Assembly (NCBI GenBank): GCA_024180945.1
Contig: JAKSGN010000006.1
Span: forward strand, 1,550,001-1,614,000
Length of the DNA: 64,000 nt
Origin: Macrophomina tecta
Taxonomy: Eukaryota > Ascomycota > Dothideomycetes > Botryosphaeriales > Botryosphaeriaceae
Reading direction: 5' to 3'
The first letter of the stretch is position 1. Each line of letters begins with the position of its first letter. The notes beneath the pieces are model-generated. The model saw only the letters and a list, made by a program, of their open reading frames with translations. It was not told the DNA's origin and made no database searches. Positions 36,101 to 46,277 of this stretch are shown in pieces. The position numbers were made by a program, and so were the translations under genes.

Positions 36101-36711
36101 TCGGCAGCCTGGCCATATACACCTGGCTGAGCGTAAGGTGAAGGGTGATAGGCTTGGGTCGGGCCCATGGGGGGCGGGCCGTTGTAAGGGTTGTGGTGAC
36201 TTGCTGGGGGAGGATAGGGAGCCGGCGCAGCACCATTCATGTGGGGGTCATGATTGGGATATGCGCCGGGATGGTGACCACCATGGTCCATTGGTGGTGG
36301 GGGAGGCTGCTGGTGAGGGCCTTCGGGCGGACCTGAGGCGGCGAGCTGGCGCGGGCGGGTGTCGATGGGCGAGGGCTGGTTGGGATTGCTGGGTGGGCGC
36401 GACAGCGAGTCCACAGAGTAGGACCTCGACGGGATGGTTACGGGCGGGGCATTGCCTGGACGCGGGTTCGGATGCTGGCTGAAGTTGACGGGTTCAGGCA
36501 GGGCGCGTGGAGCGCGTGGACCGAGAGGCGTGCCCGGGACGGAAGGCGGATGTGCCTGGATTGGCGGTGGCGGCAGCGTGTTGGGAGGGTAGGCGGCGGG
36601 GGGAGGTGCTTGTTCGTGATACCGGGCAGGCGGCGGAGGAGGCACAGAAGAGTGAGGAGGGTAGTGAGTATCCAAACGGGGACGTTTGACGTCTGGACCA
36701 TCGGCTTCCAT
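33125..36711 (-). CDS. Zn(II)2Cys6 transcription factor with fungal-specific domain
   Basis: Seven exons on the minus strand: 36711-36058, 35999-35890, 35821-34364, 34314-34159, 34105-33912, 33862-33415 and 33356-33125; introns 49-68 nt; about 1083 residues. Residues 1-218 are Pro/His/Gln-rich and probably disordered. The binuclear zinc cluster follows (ACNNCRNRKQKC then CQFCRESGLKC, six cysteines) and sits alone in the 110-nt exon 2. A linker rich in heptad-like hydrophobics (LHDIATKVSLLMENF...RLDRIERQL) may dimerise. The middle-homology region runs from about residue 480 on, e.g. RRLHLSYLNHMHPLQPFLDK, EMNWLYYSAQIQLRKILNRTHLALY and GARYIITRPILHWAI, ending FGTAHAQFGNCLVLAAV, the last formed by splicing. 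Targets unknown. The exon 4 acceptor is ambiguous by 3 nt. Confidence 0.87.
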
Positions 36712-39700
36712 GCTTATGTTGGCGCAACGGTCGTGGCCATGCGCGCTGAGGCCCGATGTTCAGATAGACACGACAAGAGACAATCTATGGTGCGGACGAC
36801 GGAGGAAGACTGCCGAAAGCTTCCAGCAAGTCAGTCTAGAGAAGGGAAATGAGAGGGCCCAATGCGCGTCATAGCCAACAGGTCGCGGGCAAGGATCTGG
36901 CTCTGGCTCGATCAGCGCCAAGCGAGGGGAGCAGCTGCGACGAGGGCGAGCAAATCATGCAACTCTTACTCGCAACACACGAGAGGGCGAGGCTGTGCTT
37001 GGGGCGGGCGGGCGGACGCGTAGGGAAGGGTAGGGTAGGACTGAGGGCAACGGCGGAGGAGGGAAGACCGAGGAAGGGCCAGACGTTGTGCCGGAGGCCA
37101 GGCGGGAGAGGCAGCTCTTACCATGGAGCCGGAAAAGCCTGCTTCAAGGGGGCGATCAGACGGTTGGCGATCATGGAAGCTGAGGCAGAGGCTTTCTCGA
37201 AGACAGCGAGCTAGAGACGCGCAGCGGCAGCGGTGGGTGGCGGTGGCGGCGCTTGGGCTGCTGCTGGAGCGGACGGGCGCGGTCGGGACTGGGAGCGAGC
37301 CTGAAGCGCCGGACGACGCGCGCCCTCTCTTGTGCGGAGATCAGGAACAGGCAAACGCGTCGAGGCCAGAGCGGTGGCCGGCGAGAGGTTGGGCGGGCAG
37401 CGCACGACTCAGGCTCGCGATGGAGCGTCGAGCGCGCCTCGCTAGAGCTGCCACGGTGGGCGAATCTCCGGCCGCAGGGCGTTGCGCCAGGCCCAAACCC
37501 GTGGGCTGGGAGCTCGCGAGCGCTCCATGGCATGGCCGTGCCTTCGCCTGCAGCGCGCGCCGCCTAAGATGCCCGCCGTGAGGCTGCACCTACGCGTCCG
37601 AGCGAGAGCGCGCGCGCGGCGGCGCCAGCGCTCTCGCTGCCCGCCTCGGATCTGGACGGCAGCAAACAGCGGTGACGCGAGCACAACATCCGACTCTCGA
37701 AGTCTATTCAGGCGGTCAGCGCGCGCGCCCCTATCGCAGCGCGCGGGCCGACTTTGGGCAAGCAGGCCGTTCCTGGCCGCCGGCCGGGCAAGTCTCGTGG
37801 CGGCGCGCGCTCGTGTACTCGTCGTTGGGCCGCCACGACGCTGTCGCTGTCAGGCGCAGGCGCGCCCTTGCCCGTTTGCTGCTAGCCGCTCCACCCCGGC
37901 GCCAGCCAATTCCCGTGGCATCCTGCTGTCATGCGCCGCCCGCGCAGGGAGGACCGCCGTTTCAAAGGCCATCGTCCTCAGCAGCCGCGCCAGGGGTCTT
38001 GACGACGATCCTGCCCGCCATCACCGCCCGGTATCTCATCAATCTTGCTCCAGACAATTTAACGCCAGCCGATCCGCCACCCAGCGCTGCTGATTGCTCG
38101 GGAACAAGCGAACGGCCGCCCTTGCTGCCACTGCTGCACGCCGGCTCAGCTGTGACATGGAAGCCAGCATCAGCAGCCAGCGCAAGCCCAGCAGCGCGCT
38201 CTCGGCCGCCGGCGCCAAAGCCCCGCCACGTGCAGCGCCTGCCATGCCCCGGCTCCAGATGGGTTGACTTAAGCTTAGGAGCTACACCCTCTACGGCCCT
38301 GCTTGGCGCTGCCATCCACGCAGCACCGCATCACGCGGGTCCGCTCAGAAATGAGCAGTACCGCTCCGCCCTCGGCCAGCGTCCCCTCGACCGCTACCGT
38401 CCTTCCAGGCCGCCTGTCGCCGCTGATTCGCCCGCGCGCGCGGCCTGAGGTCGCACAGCGCGCTGCATGGACAACGGCCGCCGTGCTGCAGATCGCGCGC
38501 GGTGAGCTTCTGCTGGCCTCCAGCCGTCACACGACCTCGATAGTCCCGGTCTGAGTTGTCCATGCATACGCTCGATGCGACCGCCTTTGTGGCGACGAGT
38601 CGGTGATATTATTTGCTCTGCGCTGCGGTGTAACTGCTGAGGCTCTTCGGCCGCCGCGCCCTTACCCGGTTCAGAAGTGGGGAAGCCCAAGGCCGGCCAG
38701 ATAGACGAGAATGCTGCTTCTCCTTGCTTCAGATTGAATCAAGCGGCCGGCAAATTTTCCAGCAGACTTGCCCAACATGACATTGACGAGCGAGGCCACG
38801 CGAACTTCGTCGAGCCCGCATCCGAGCTGCAGCGCTGCTCGACTCTCGAGGCCGAGATCTGTCGCGACTCGCGGCCCGCATGCTGCCCTGCCCGCGCTCA
38901 TCACGTGCAGCTGCTGCATCCAGCATTATCTCCGAGCAATTTGCTTTTGCTGCCGCGCGAAAAAGACGATCAGAAGAGGCCTGGCAGGGCCAATTATTAC
39001 GTGTGGCAATCAGCTCCTACTTCTTCTTCAACCGCGTCGCAATGCAGAGGCCGCGCCGCTGCCAGAGGGTACGGGCAAACCTGCTGGCCGTTGCTGTGCG
39101 CCTTGATGAGCGGAGCCATACTGTGTGCTGCCTGGGTTATTTGCCGTGGTAGCACGTTGCGGCCCGCGGACGGCAGCAGGCAAGGCAAGTTCCAACGACC
39201 TTCTGGCGGCTTCCGTGCCTTTTCCTTCACTGGTTGACAGTTTCCCGGCTGTAGCCTCACGCTCGGCTATCCCTGTCGCCACTGGACCAGCGGCAGGCGA
39301 TGTTTCTGGCAACATCAACTCAGTCGCTGCCTCAGGCCGCGCTGTGCGACCTCCTCCGTGTGCTGCTGCCCGCCATGATGCGCGCCGCGAATCGCTGAGC
39401 CGCCCGCTCGGAATGTCAATAATGCAGCCGTTGCTCAAAACGATCCCCGATCCACCTTGACAACCACCACCGTGCGCCGTGAATAAGAGCACACCTTCGC
39501 TCTCCCGCCCTCCAGCACCCAAAAAGCAAATCAACCCCAGACTCCTTTTGTCACAGCTGCCATCCACGCCGGCTGACACGATGCTCCAGCCTCTGCATGC
39601 CTTCCGTCGGCGCTGCGGTGCTATCCGCGTGTGCTGAGTGGCCGCCCGCACCGCGCACACGGCACAGTGGCGGCAGGAATGGGCTGACTTGCCGTTCTAC

Positions 39701-40390
39701 CCACGTTTACGACGCCTTAAGCCGCTGGTCACTGCCTCGGACTCGAGTGTTTCTCGGCTCCAGGTAGACCGGGGTGGTAAGCTTGCAGGGTATCAACCTT
39801 TGCGCCGTTGAAGCCTTGACCAGGCGAAGGAAGCACCAAAATGCCATTTTCCGACAGTCCGAGCTTAGGGCGCCAGGGTACAACAGCCTAGCCCGGCGCA
39901 TGCCGGGCGAGCAGCCTGCAACGTTGCTCATGACGTCCGGGGAGCGTGCAACGCTAGCGTGCGCATCAGCTCGACGACACAGGCTGTCTGGACAGTATTT
40001 GAAAGACCGCAAAAGAGGCTCGACGGCGCTCTTCAAGGTGCCAGATGGCTCACATATAGCTCAGGCGTGCTAGCTTAGCGTTTGGGGTTAGCCGCAGAGC
40101 ACGTCTCATTTGGTAGCATAATGTCACTAGTGCCACGCGAAAACGTCCCCGCCGCACTCATTGACATTGATTGACGTCGCAACTTCCTGGCGCTTGCGCT
40201 GTGCCTGCCTCCCCTCTCCGTCGTCTGCTTCCACGTTGACCTGGTCCCGAGCCTCTTCGTCGTCGTTCTAGCACCACGTCAGTTCCACTCTACTCCATCA
40301 TCCCATTCCGTCATTTTCCTATTCCTCCGCGCGGGGTGATCCTTGACGGCCGGCCGTCGATCCTTGGCATTTCCCTTTCCCTAATTCACA
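36712..40390. other. GC-rich intergenic block between TF and P450
   Basis: 3.7 kb between two divergent genes. Most of 37.0-39.7 kb is strongly GC-rich, which by itself creates long overlapping frames on both strands (for example 37672-38448 plus and 39028-39660 minus). None shows a domain, membrane segment, splice pattern or fungal-like composition, so I call none of them. The right end (40090-40390) is pyrimidine-rich and is the likely P450 promoter/leader. Confidence 0.5.
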
Positions 40391-42451
40391 ATGGTATCAA
40401 CTCTCCTCATCACTTTCTCCGCCCTGGCTGTGCTCTACTTCTTGAATATCTCTAGAAACTTTGCCACAAATATCGTAGCAGCCAGGAAGTCGGGCATTCC
40501 ATACGTTGTAGTGCCATGGAAGAGGTACAACATTTTGTGGCTGCTTACTGGTGATCGTTTGTACCCCTACCTCGACAAGCTCCCCAGGTCCTGGACCCAG
40601 AACTGGCTTCCCTTTCTCAAACTCGAGTGGGTCTATGAAGCCAAGTATGAGCCCTTCAAGCGTATGGGCAGCGATGTCATCTTCGTCTGCTCGCCCAGTG
40701 GCAAGCACCTCTACGTGGCCAACCCAGAGGCCATCATCGATATCACGACCCGGCGCCTAGACTTCCCCAAGCCATTGGAGGTCTACAAGACGCTCCAGCT
40801 GTACGGTGAGAATGTAGTCGTGACCGAGGGCCAGCACTGGCGGCGCCACCGCAAGGTCACAACACCATCGTTCAGCGAGAAGAACAACCGCGTCGTCTGG
40901 GACGAGAGCCTGCAGCAGGCCCAGGCCATCCTCACCCACTGGACCCGTGGCCGAGCCTCGAGTCCGACGCTGCATGAAATGGATGCCGACATGATGAGTT
41001 TGAGCCTGCACATCATCAGCAAGGCAGGGTTCGGGGTGCGCTGCCTATGGCCGCACGAGGAAGCGGTGGGTGTTGACGGGCAGAACGAACGCCTGACGAG
41101 CAGCAAGCCACCGCCCGGTCACACCATGTCGTACAAGGAGGCTATGAGCAAGCTCATGAAGAATGTTATTTGGATCCCCATGCTGCCGAAGTGGCTTCGC
41201 GGTAAGCTCATTCCTTGGAAATTTCTGTGGGGTCACTGCTGCATTCACGTGCGTGCTTTGCTGATCCTGCTCTACCCCCCAGATGTTCTGCCCTTTGAGG
41301 GACCAAGGACAGCGTCAGTTGCGTATGAGGAGTGGGGCATGTACATGAAGGAGCTCTACGAGATGAAGAAGACCCACATCCGCGAGGGACAGACGACTGA
41401 AGGGCTGGACCTTCTCGGTGAGTTTTTTTTTTTTTTTTTTTTTTGTTGTTGAATCAGCATGTGATCTTGTGCCCTTCCTATCAGCTAACTAATGGCGTCA
41501 GGTTCTGTCATGAGAGGTGCCGGAATTACGGAGAAGACCCTCAGTGGATCCGAGCCCCAGAATCAACAATTGAGCGATTCAGAGATTTTGGGGAACGCCT
41601 TCATCTTCATTCTGGCTGGTCACGAGACTACGGCAAATGCAATGCACTTCTCCCTTGCACTGCTGGCATTGAATCCTCACAGCCAGCGCCGATTGCAGCA
41701 AGACATCTCTGACATGGTGGGCGACCGCCCGGTTTCACAATGGGACTACGACCAAGACCTTCAGAGGCTCATGAACGGCATGCCAGCGGCAGTGATATAC
41801 GAGACGCTTCGCATGATTCCTGCCGTCGTAGGTATTCCGAAGAAGACGCAGAAGGACAGTCCGCAGGCACTGACGGTAGACGGCCGTAACTACGTGATCC
41901 CTGCAGACACCTATATCGACATTGACACTCCTGGCGCGCACAACCACCCCAAGTACTGGCCAGCTCGGCCCGATATCTCGGCGCTGCCGCCAGGAGAGGA
42001 GCTCGAACAGTTCAAGCCAGAGAGATGGTTGGTGGACGAGCACAACCAGCCACTGGTCAGCGGGGACGGAGTCGCCTCCGGAAAGGCGCCGTCGCCGCAG
42101 CTGTTCAAGCCGGCGCCCGGGGCCTTCGTACCCTTCAGCGAGGGCCACCGCAGCTGCATGGGCCGTCGCTTCGCGCAGGTCGAGAGCATCAGCATCATCG
42201 CGGCACTCATGCACACGCATAGCGTGGAACTGGCGGTGGACGCATTTGCCGATGACGAACAGGTTGCGGCGATGCCGCGCGGAGGGCCAGAGCGCCAGGA
42301 GGTGTGGCAGAAAGCAGCGAACCAGGCCGTCGACGTGATCAGGAACGGACTGGGGACCATTATCACGCTCCAGATGCGGAAGGGGCACGTGCCGCTGCGC
42401 ATCGTTAAGCGAGGAGAGGAGCGCTTCTCGTTTGATGAGCAGCGGTGGTAA
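40391..42451 (+). CDS. Microsomal cytochrome P450 monooxygenase
   Basis: Three exons: 40391-41201, 41283-41417 and 41502-42451; introns 81 and 84 nt; 631 residues, long for a P450. An N-terminal hydrophobic anchor MVSTLLITFSALAVLYFL is present. P450 hallmarks: the C-helix-like EGQHWRRHRKVTTPSFSE, the I-helix AGHETTANAM (oxygen-activating Thr), the K-helix ExxR in YETLRM, a PERW stretch (FKPERWL) and the haem loop FVPFSEGHRSCMG with the iron-ligand Cys at about residue 534. An inserted segment (LVSGDGVASGKAPSPQL) precedes the haem loop. Intron 1 has no in-frame stop and is a multiple of three; I splice it because GTAAGC and a C-rich CAG frame it and the spliced order fits the family. Substrate unknown. 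Neighbouring Zn2Cys6 regulator is divergent, 3.7 kb away. Confidence 0.9.
41423..41444 (+). repeat. Poly-T tract (22 nt) inside P450 intron 2
   Basis: Starts immediately after the donor GTGAG of the P450 second intron. The intron is only 84 nt, so a quarter of it is this homopolymer. Confidence 0.9.
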
Positions 42452-43351
42452 GCGTTGGTGCTGGCTGTTAATGGCGGCTGCGTCGTGTCCGGCCACCTCT
42501 TTCTGCCGCGCGCTCGTCTCGAGCTCCTGCTGGGCTGCTAAATAAAGGGCGCTAGACAGAGGGTGTTGGCGCAAGCGAGGATACCCAGTCTGATGTCTCC
42601 TTTCCCTGCTGTTTCTGCACGCGGCGGTTTGGGATAGAGTGGCTCATTATGAGCAAAATCCTGCATGCTGGGGGCTGTGGGTTTTGGATCTGTCTGCGAG
42701 ACCCGAGATAGCCTAGCGAGACCGTTGGACCTACGGAGCCGCTCCGTGTGAGACTTGGAATAGCTTCCGGGCCCCGACGGCGCATTTGGAAAAAGCGCGG
42801 AGAAAGTGGTGGTGATGGCGACGCGGCTGACTGCAAGATAGACTGCGTGTACACGTATGTAAAACAAGAGATGCACGGCAGATCAACGGATTTAAGCGAA
42901 CCCTGCTCTGCGTGATAGCCGCGCGCCGCCGTGCGAATGATAACCGCGCTGATGGGGGCTACAAAAGATGACCAAGTCATGTTGATGGTATGCGGCAGCG
43001 AGTCCTGACTAAGCAGCTCCTGATATGACTGCTGGCTCGGAGCTACCGTGCGGAAATGCTCCGTGGCCAAGTCCGCCGTGACCTTTTTCAGAGGGAGCGC
43101 GGGTTGCATTCGAGTCACGTGTGCAGCACCGAACAGTCATTCCGTATCTGCGACTGTTCCGCTGAAGTCGAAAACAATAAGCCCACCAACGCCAGTCCCC
43201 ACCGACACACCCGGCCGAGCCCACGACCTGCTAGCACATCCTTGAGGCCTAGCACACTGCGCCGTACACATCTACATCTCTGTCGAGCACTCGATCGCCG
43301 CCAATCGCAAGAAAATTCCACAGTCCGCGGGGTAGCACGAGCCCCACCACC
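42452..43351. other. Intergenic region P450 to TyrRS
   Basis: 900 bp between two tandem plus-strand genes: 3' flank of the P450, then promoter of the TyrRS gene. Open frames on the minus strand (42552-43118) have no domain. No further gene supported. Confidence 0.5.
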
Positions 43352-44671
43352 ATGGCCGACACAATGAGCGCGGACACGAAGCTGGCGTTGATCAACGAAA
43401 ACCTGCAGGAGGTCCTCAACCCGGAGATCATGGAGGAGGTGGTCAAGAAGGGCGAGCGTCCGCTCAAGATCTACTGGGGTACCGCGACGACCGGCAGGCC
43501 GCACTGCGGCTACTTCGTGCCGATGCTCAAGATCGCGCAGTTCCTGCAGGCCGGCTGTCACGTCAAGATCCTGCTGGCCGATATTCACGCCTTCCTCGAC
43601 AACCTGAAGGCGCCCATCGAGCTGGTCAATTACCGCGCCAAGTATTACAAGTACGTCATCACCGAGTCGCTCAAGGCCGTCGGCGTGTCGGTCGACCGTC
43701 TGGAGTTCGTGCTGGGCAGCGAGTACCAGAAGTCCCCGGACTACATGATGGACCTGCTGCGCCTGAGCACCATGACCACCGAGCACGACGCGAAGAGGGC
43801 GGGTGCCGAGGTCGTCAAGCAGACGGACAATCCGCTACTGTCCGGCCTGATCTACCCTCTCATGCAGGCCCTCGACGAGCAGTACCTGGATGTGGATGTG
43901 CAGTTTGGCGGCGTGGATCAGCGGAAGATCTTCGCCCTAGCGAAGGAAGCGCTGCCCAAGTTGGGCTACAAGGAGAGGGCCCATCTCATGAATAAGATGG
44001 TGCCCGGTCTGCAGGTGGGTTGGGCCTCAGGATCACGTTGTCCCTGCGCTGTTGGAGGGTGGGAGTGCTAACGGGATTACGCAACGCAGGGAGATAAGAT
44101 GTCGTCGTCAGACCCCGACTCGAAGATCGACCTGCTCGACGGGCCCGATGCGGTCAAGCGTAAGCTGAAGAAGGCATTTGCGGAGCCGCGTAAGATCGAG
44201 GGCAACGGCCTGCTCTCCTTCGTCGAGTATGTGCTGCTGCCGGCTGGCGCATTGGAGGGCGGCAAGCCCGCTTTCACCGTTGAGCGCCGCGAGGGCGAGC
44301 CGCTCGTCTACAACGACGCCGAGAAGATGAAGGAGGACTACGCGGCCGATGTGCTCACCCCGCAGCTGCTAAAGTCCGGCGTCACCGACGGCATCAGCAA
44401 ATTGCTCGCCCCCATCCAGGCTGCCTTCGCCGCGGACAAGGAGTGGCAAGAGATCGAGAAGCTCGCTTACCCCCCGGTTGTCGAAGAGAAGAAGAAGAAG
44501 GAGAAGAAGGTTAAGAACAAGGGTTCGCGCTACCCTGGGGGCGCTAAGAACATCGAGGCTCAGCCTGACGGCAGCGTCGAGGGCAAGGATGCCCAGGAGG
44601 TTAGCGTCGGCCAGAGCGCTGAGGAGGCGCTAGAGAAGCTGGACCTGGCGAAGCAAGAGGTCAAGTCATGA
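43352..44671 (+). CDS. TYS1: Cytosolic tyrosyl-tRNA synthetase
   Basis: Two exons, 43352-44014 and 44090-44671 (75-nt intron, phase 0); 414 residues, near yeast Tys1 (394). The enzyme charges tRNA-Tyr. Class I signatures are present: [12 protein letters not shown] (HIGH-type motif as HCGY at 51-54) and KMSSS (224-228), which begins three residues into exon 2, so the intron falls right before the second ATP-binding motif. Other family blocks: [44 protein letters not shown] and [10 protein letters not shown]. The C-terminus holds a Lys-rich stretch ([13 protein letters not shown]), as in eukaryotic cytosolic enzymes, and a short acidic tail. No mitochondrial presequence is seen. ATG at 43352 lies in a good context after CCACC. 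Confidence 0.95.
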
Positions 44672-45033
44672 TTGTGTGATGATACCCATAACTGAGGGTG
44701 TGCTATGTGCGTGTGAGAGAGGACTCCTGCGCATTAAGAGGCGTCGTTATTTCCGGCTACCGACCAAAAAGTTTAAAAAGAGCAGATCTCTTTACGTGTT
44801 TTGTGTTGCATAGGGTAAGCGACTTTATTTCACCAAAATTCCAAAGTTCTAGGCTCATTTTGAGATCTGCAAATCCTATGAGAAATGTCAGCTTTCAATG
44901 CCCTTCCAATGCCGTGCTAAGTGGCTTGCCTAAGAAGAGATGGTGATGGACGGCCGTTGATACGTTCAGGCATCAAGTGGTCAGGCACCGGTAACGCGGC
45001 ACGTCAGGCAGCATTATCCTCACCCGAACTCTC
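44672..45033. other. 3' flank of the TyrRS gene
   Basis: Downstream of the TyrRS stop. A perfect 7-bp inverted repeat with a 5-nt loop (arms CCGAACT/AGTTCGG) begins at 45024. No gene seen. Confidence 0.4.
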
Positions 45034-45456
45034 TCAGTTCGGCTTCTCCGCAGTCGGGTGTGGGCTACCGCCGGAGCATCCTCCGCCGGAGACATGGGTT
45101 GGTGGCGAGGTAGGTTGAGGCTGAGAGGAGATCAACGCTTCTGGAAAGAGATTTGCCAATATAACCCTCCAATCCGATGAAAACCACCCCGTTGGGCTGC
45201 AGGCTATCCACTCTTCGCCACCTCGGTGGTTTAATCCCGGCTGATAATCAATGGGGATTGGTACCTTCGACACTTTGTTCACGCCGTACGTCTCGTATAG
45301 AGGGAGGGGCGCTGGGGCCGAAGGAGAGAGCGGCAAGTGGCTGTTGGAAGGCTCGATGCGTAAGTCCGGTACGTGGCTGAGGGAATGATACGCCACGCCG
45401 CTTGGAAGAGGCAGCCCGAATCCCGCGCCGATGGTGAGATTGTCGCCTTTCCGCAT
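45034..45456 (-). CDS. Orphan ORF, doubtful
   Basis: Uninterrupted frame of 140 residues with a true ATG at 45456. The product is Pro/Ser-rich with folded-looking patches (SGVAYHSLSHVPDLRIEP; GGEEWIACSPTGWFSSDWRVILANLF). Codons in the first half lean toward C/G at third positions, as in real genes here. There is no recognised family, signal peptide or membrane segment. It could be a lineage-specific gene, one exon of a larger gene, or chance. Confidence 0.28.
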   Translation of the reverse strand: MRKGDNLTIGAGFGLPLPSGVAYHSLSHVPDLRIEPSNSHLPLSPSAPAPLPLYETYGVNKVSKVPIPIDYQPGLNHRGGEEWIACSPTGWFSSDWRVILANLFPEALISSQPQPTSPPTHVSGGGCSGGSPHPTAEKPN

Positions 45457-45768
45457 ATGGCGATACCTCCCTACTACATTTGCGGTTAAAAGGAGTTCTG
45501 GTGCTTCGCCACGAACGTGAGCTGGACGAAATTGTGGTATCTTTCACCGCTCGAATTGCAATATTATCATCTATACTGCCATGCATCTCTTCTCTCTCTT
45601 CCTTCAATCCTACAGTAGTAAAGCGCTGAGACATGCTGACTTGGACTTTTTTTTTTCATGCCACGGCTTGCCAACTCCGTCTTCTTGGTCCTGACCCTGA
45701 GCAGTCGATCTGTGAGATCTCGAGTGATCCACCGGAATAACCCGATGTAGTAATCCGGCGGCGTCTGA

Positions 45769-45800
45769 GGGAGGGAGGGAGGGAGGGAGGGAAGAGGGGG
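45769..45800 (+). repeat. GGGA tandem repeat, G-quadruplex-capable
   Basis: Six or so consecutive GGGA units followed by AAGAGGGGG. Four or more GGG runs with 1-nt loops satisfy the usual G-quadruplex pattern. A (CT)/(TC)-rich counterpart lies on the other strand. Confidence 0.8.
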
Positions 45801-46257
45801 TTTTCAGATTTGGGAAGGATCAAAAAAGCCCTTAGCCGCCGGACCCTCACCCTCTTCCCCGGCGGAAACCTCCACCTCTCCCGCCCTGGATTCAATCATT
45901 CGACAACCCGCCAAACCAGCCACCCTCACCCCATCTGTGCCATCCATGCCTAGTCTGAGTATACGTGCGTCTCTACGCGTCTAGCGTGGTATCTCGGCTT
46001 CTTCACTTTGTTTTTCTGAGGCTTTCTTTCTCACTCCCTCTCACACTATTACTCCCTGCTGCACCAACTAACTCAGCATAGGAATGACCGCAGCAGCAAT
46101 TTTTCCCGCAATTTTGCGACAAAGTATGGACCCGCTAGCGCACATCATTACGAACGTCTTCCCAGCATCAAGCCTTCGGAGGAAATGATGGGGATCTCGA
46201 GAAGAAAGAAAGAAAAGGAAAGTAGAAACAATTATTCCGTTCGAAAGAAAATAAAAG

Positions 46258-46277
46258 AAAAAAAAAAAAAAAAAAAA
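46258..46277 (+). repeat. Poly-A tract (20 nt)
   Basis: Uninterrupted A run within an A/G-rich stretch from about 46200. Confidence 0.9.

Noticed and set aside
37672..38448. 258-codon open frame in the GC-rich block
   Set aside because: Overlapping open frames of similar length exist on both strands here, the composition is Arg/Ala/Pro-driven by GC content, and no domain is visible.
39028..39660. 210-codon minus frame in the GC-rich block
   Set aside because: Same reasons: no domain, overlapping frames, GC-driven composition.
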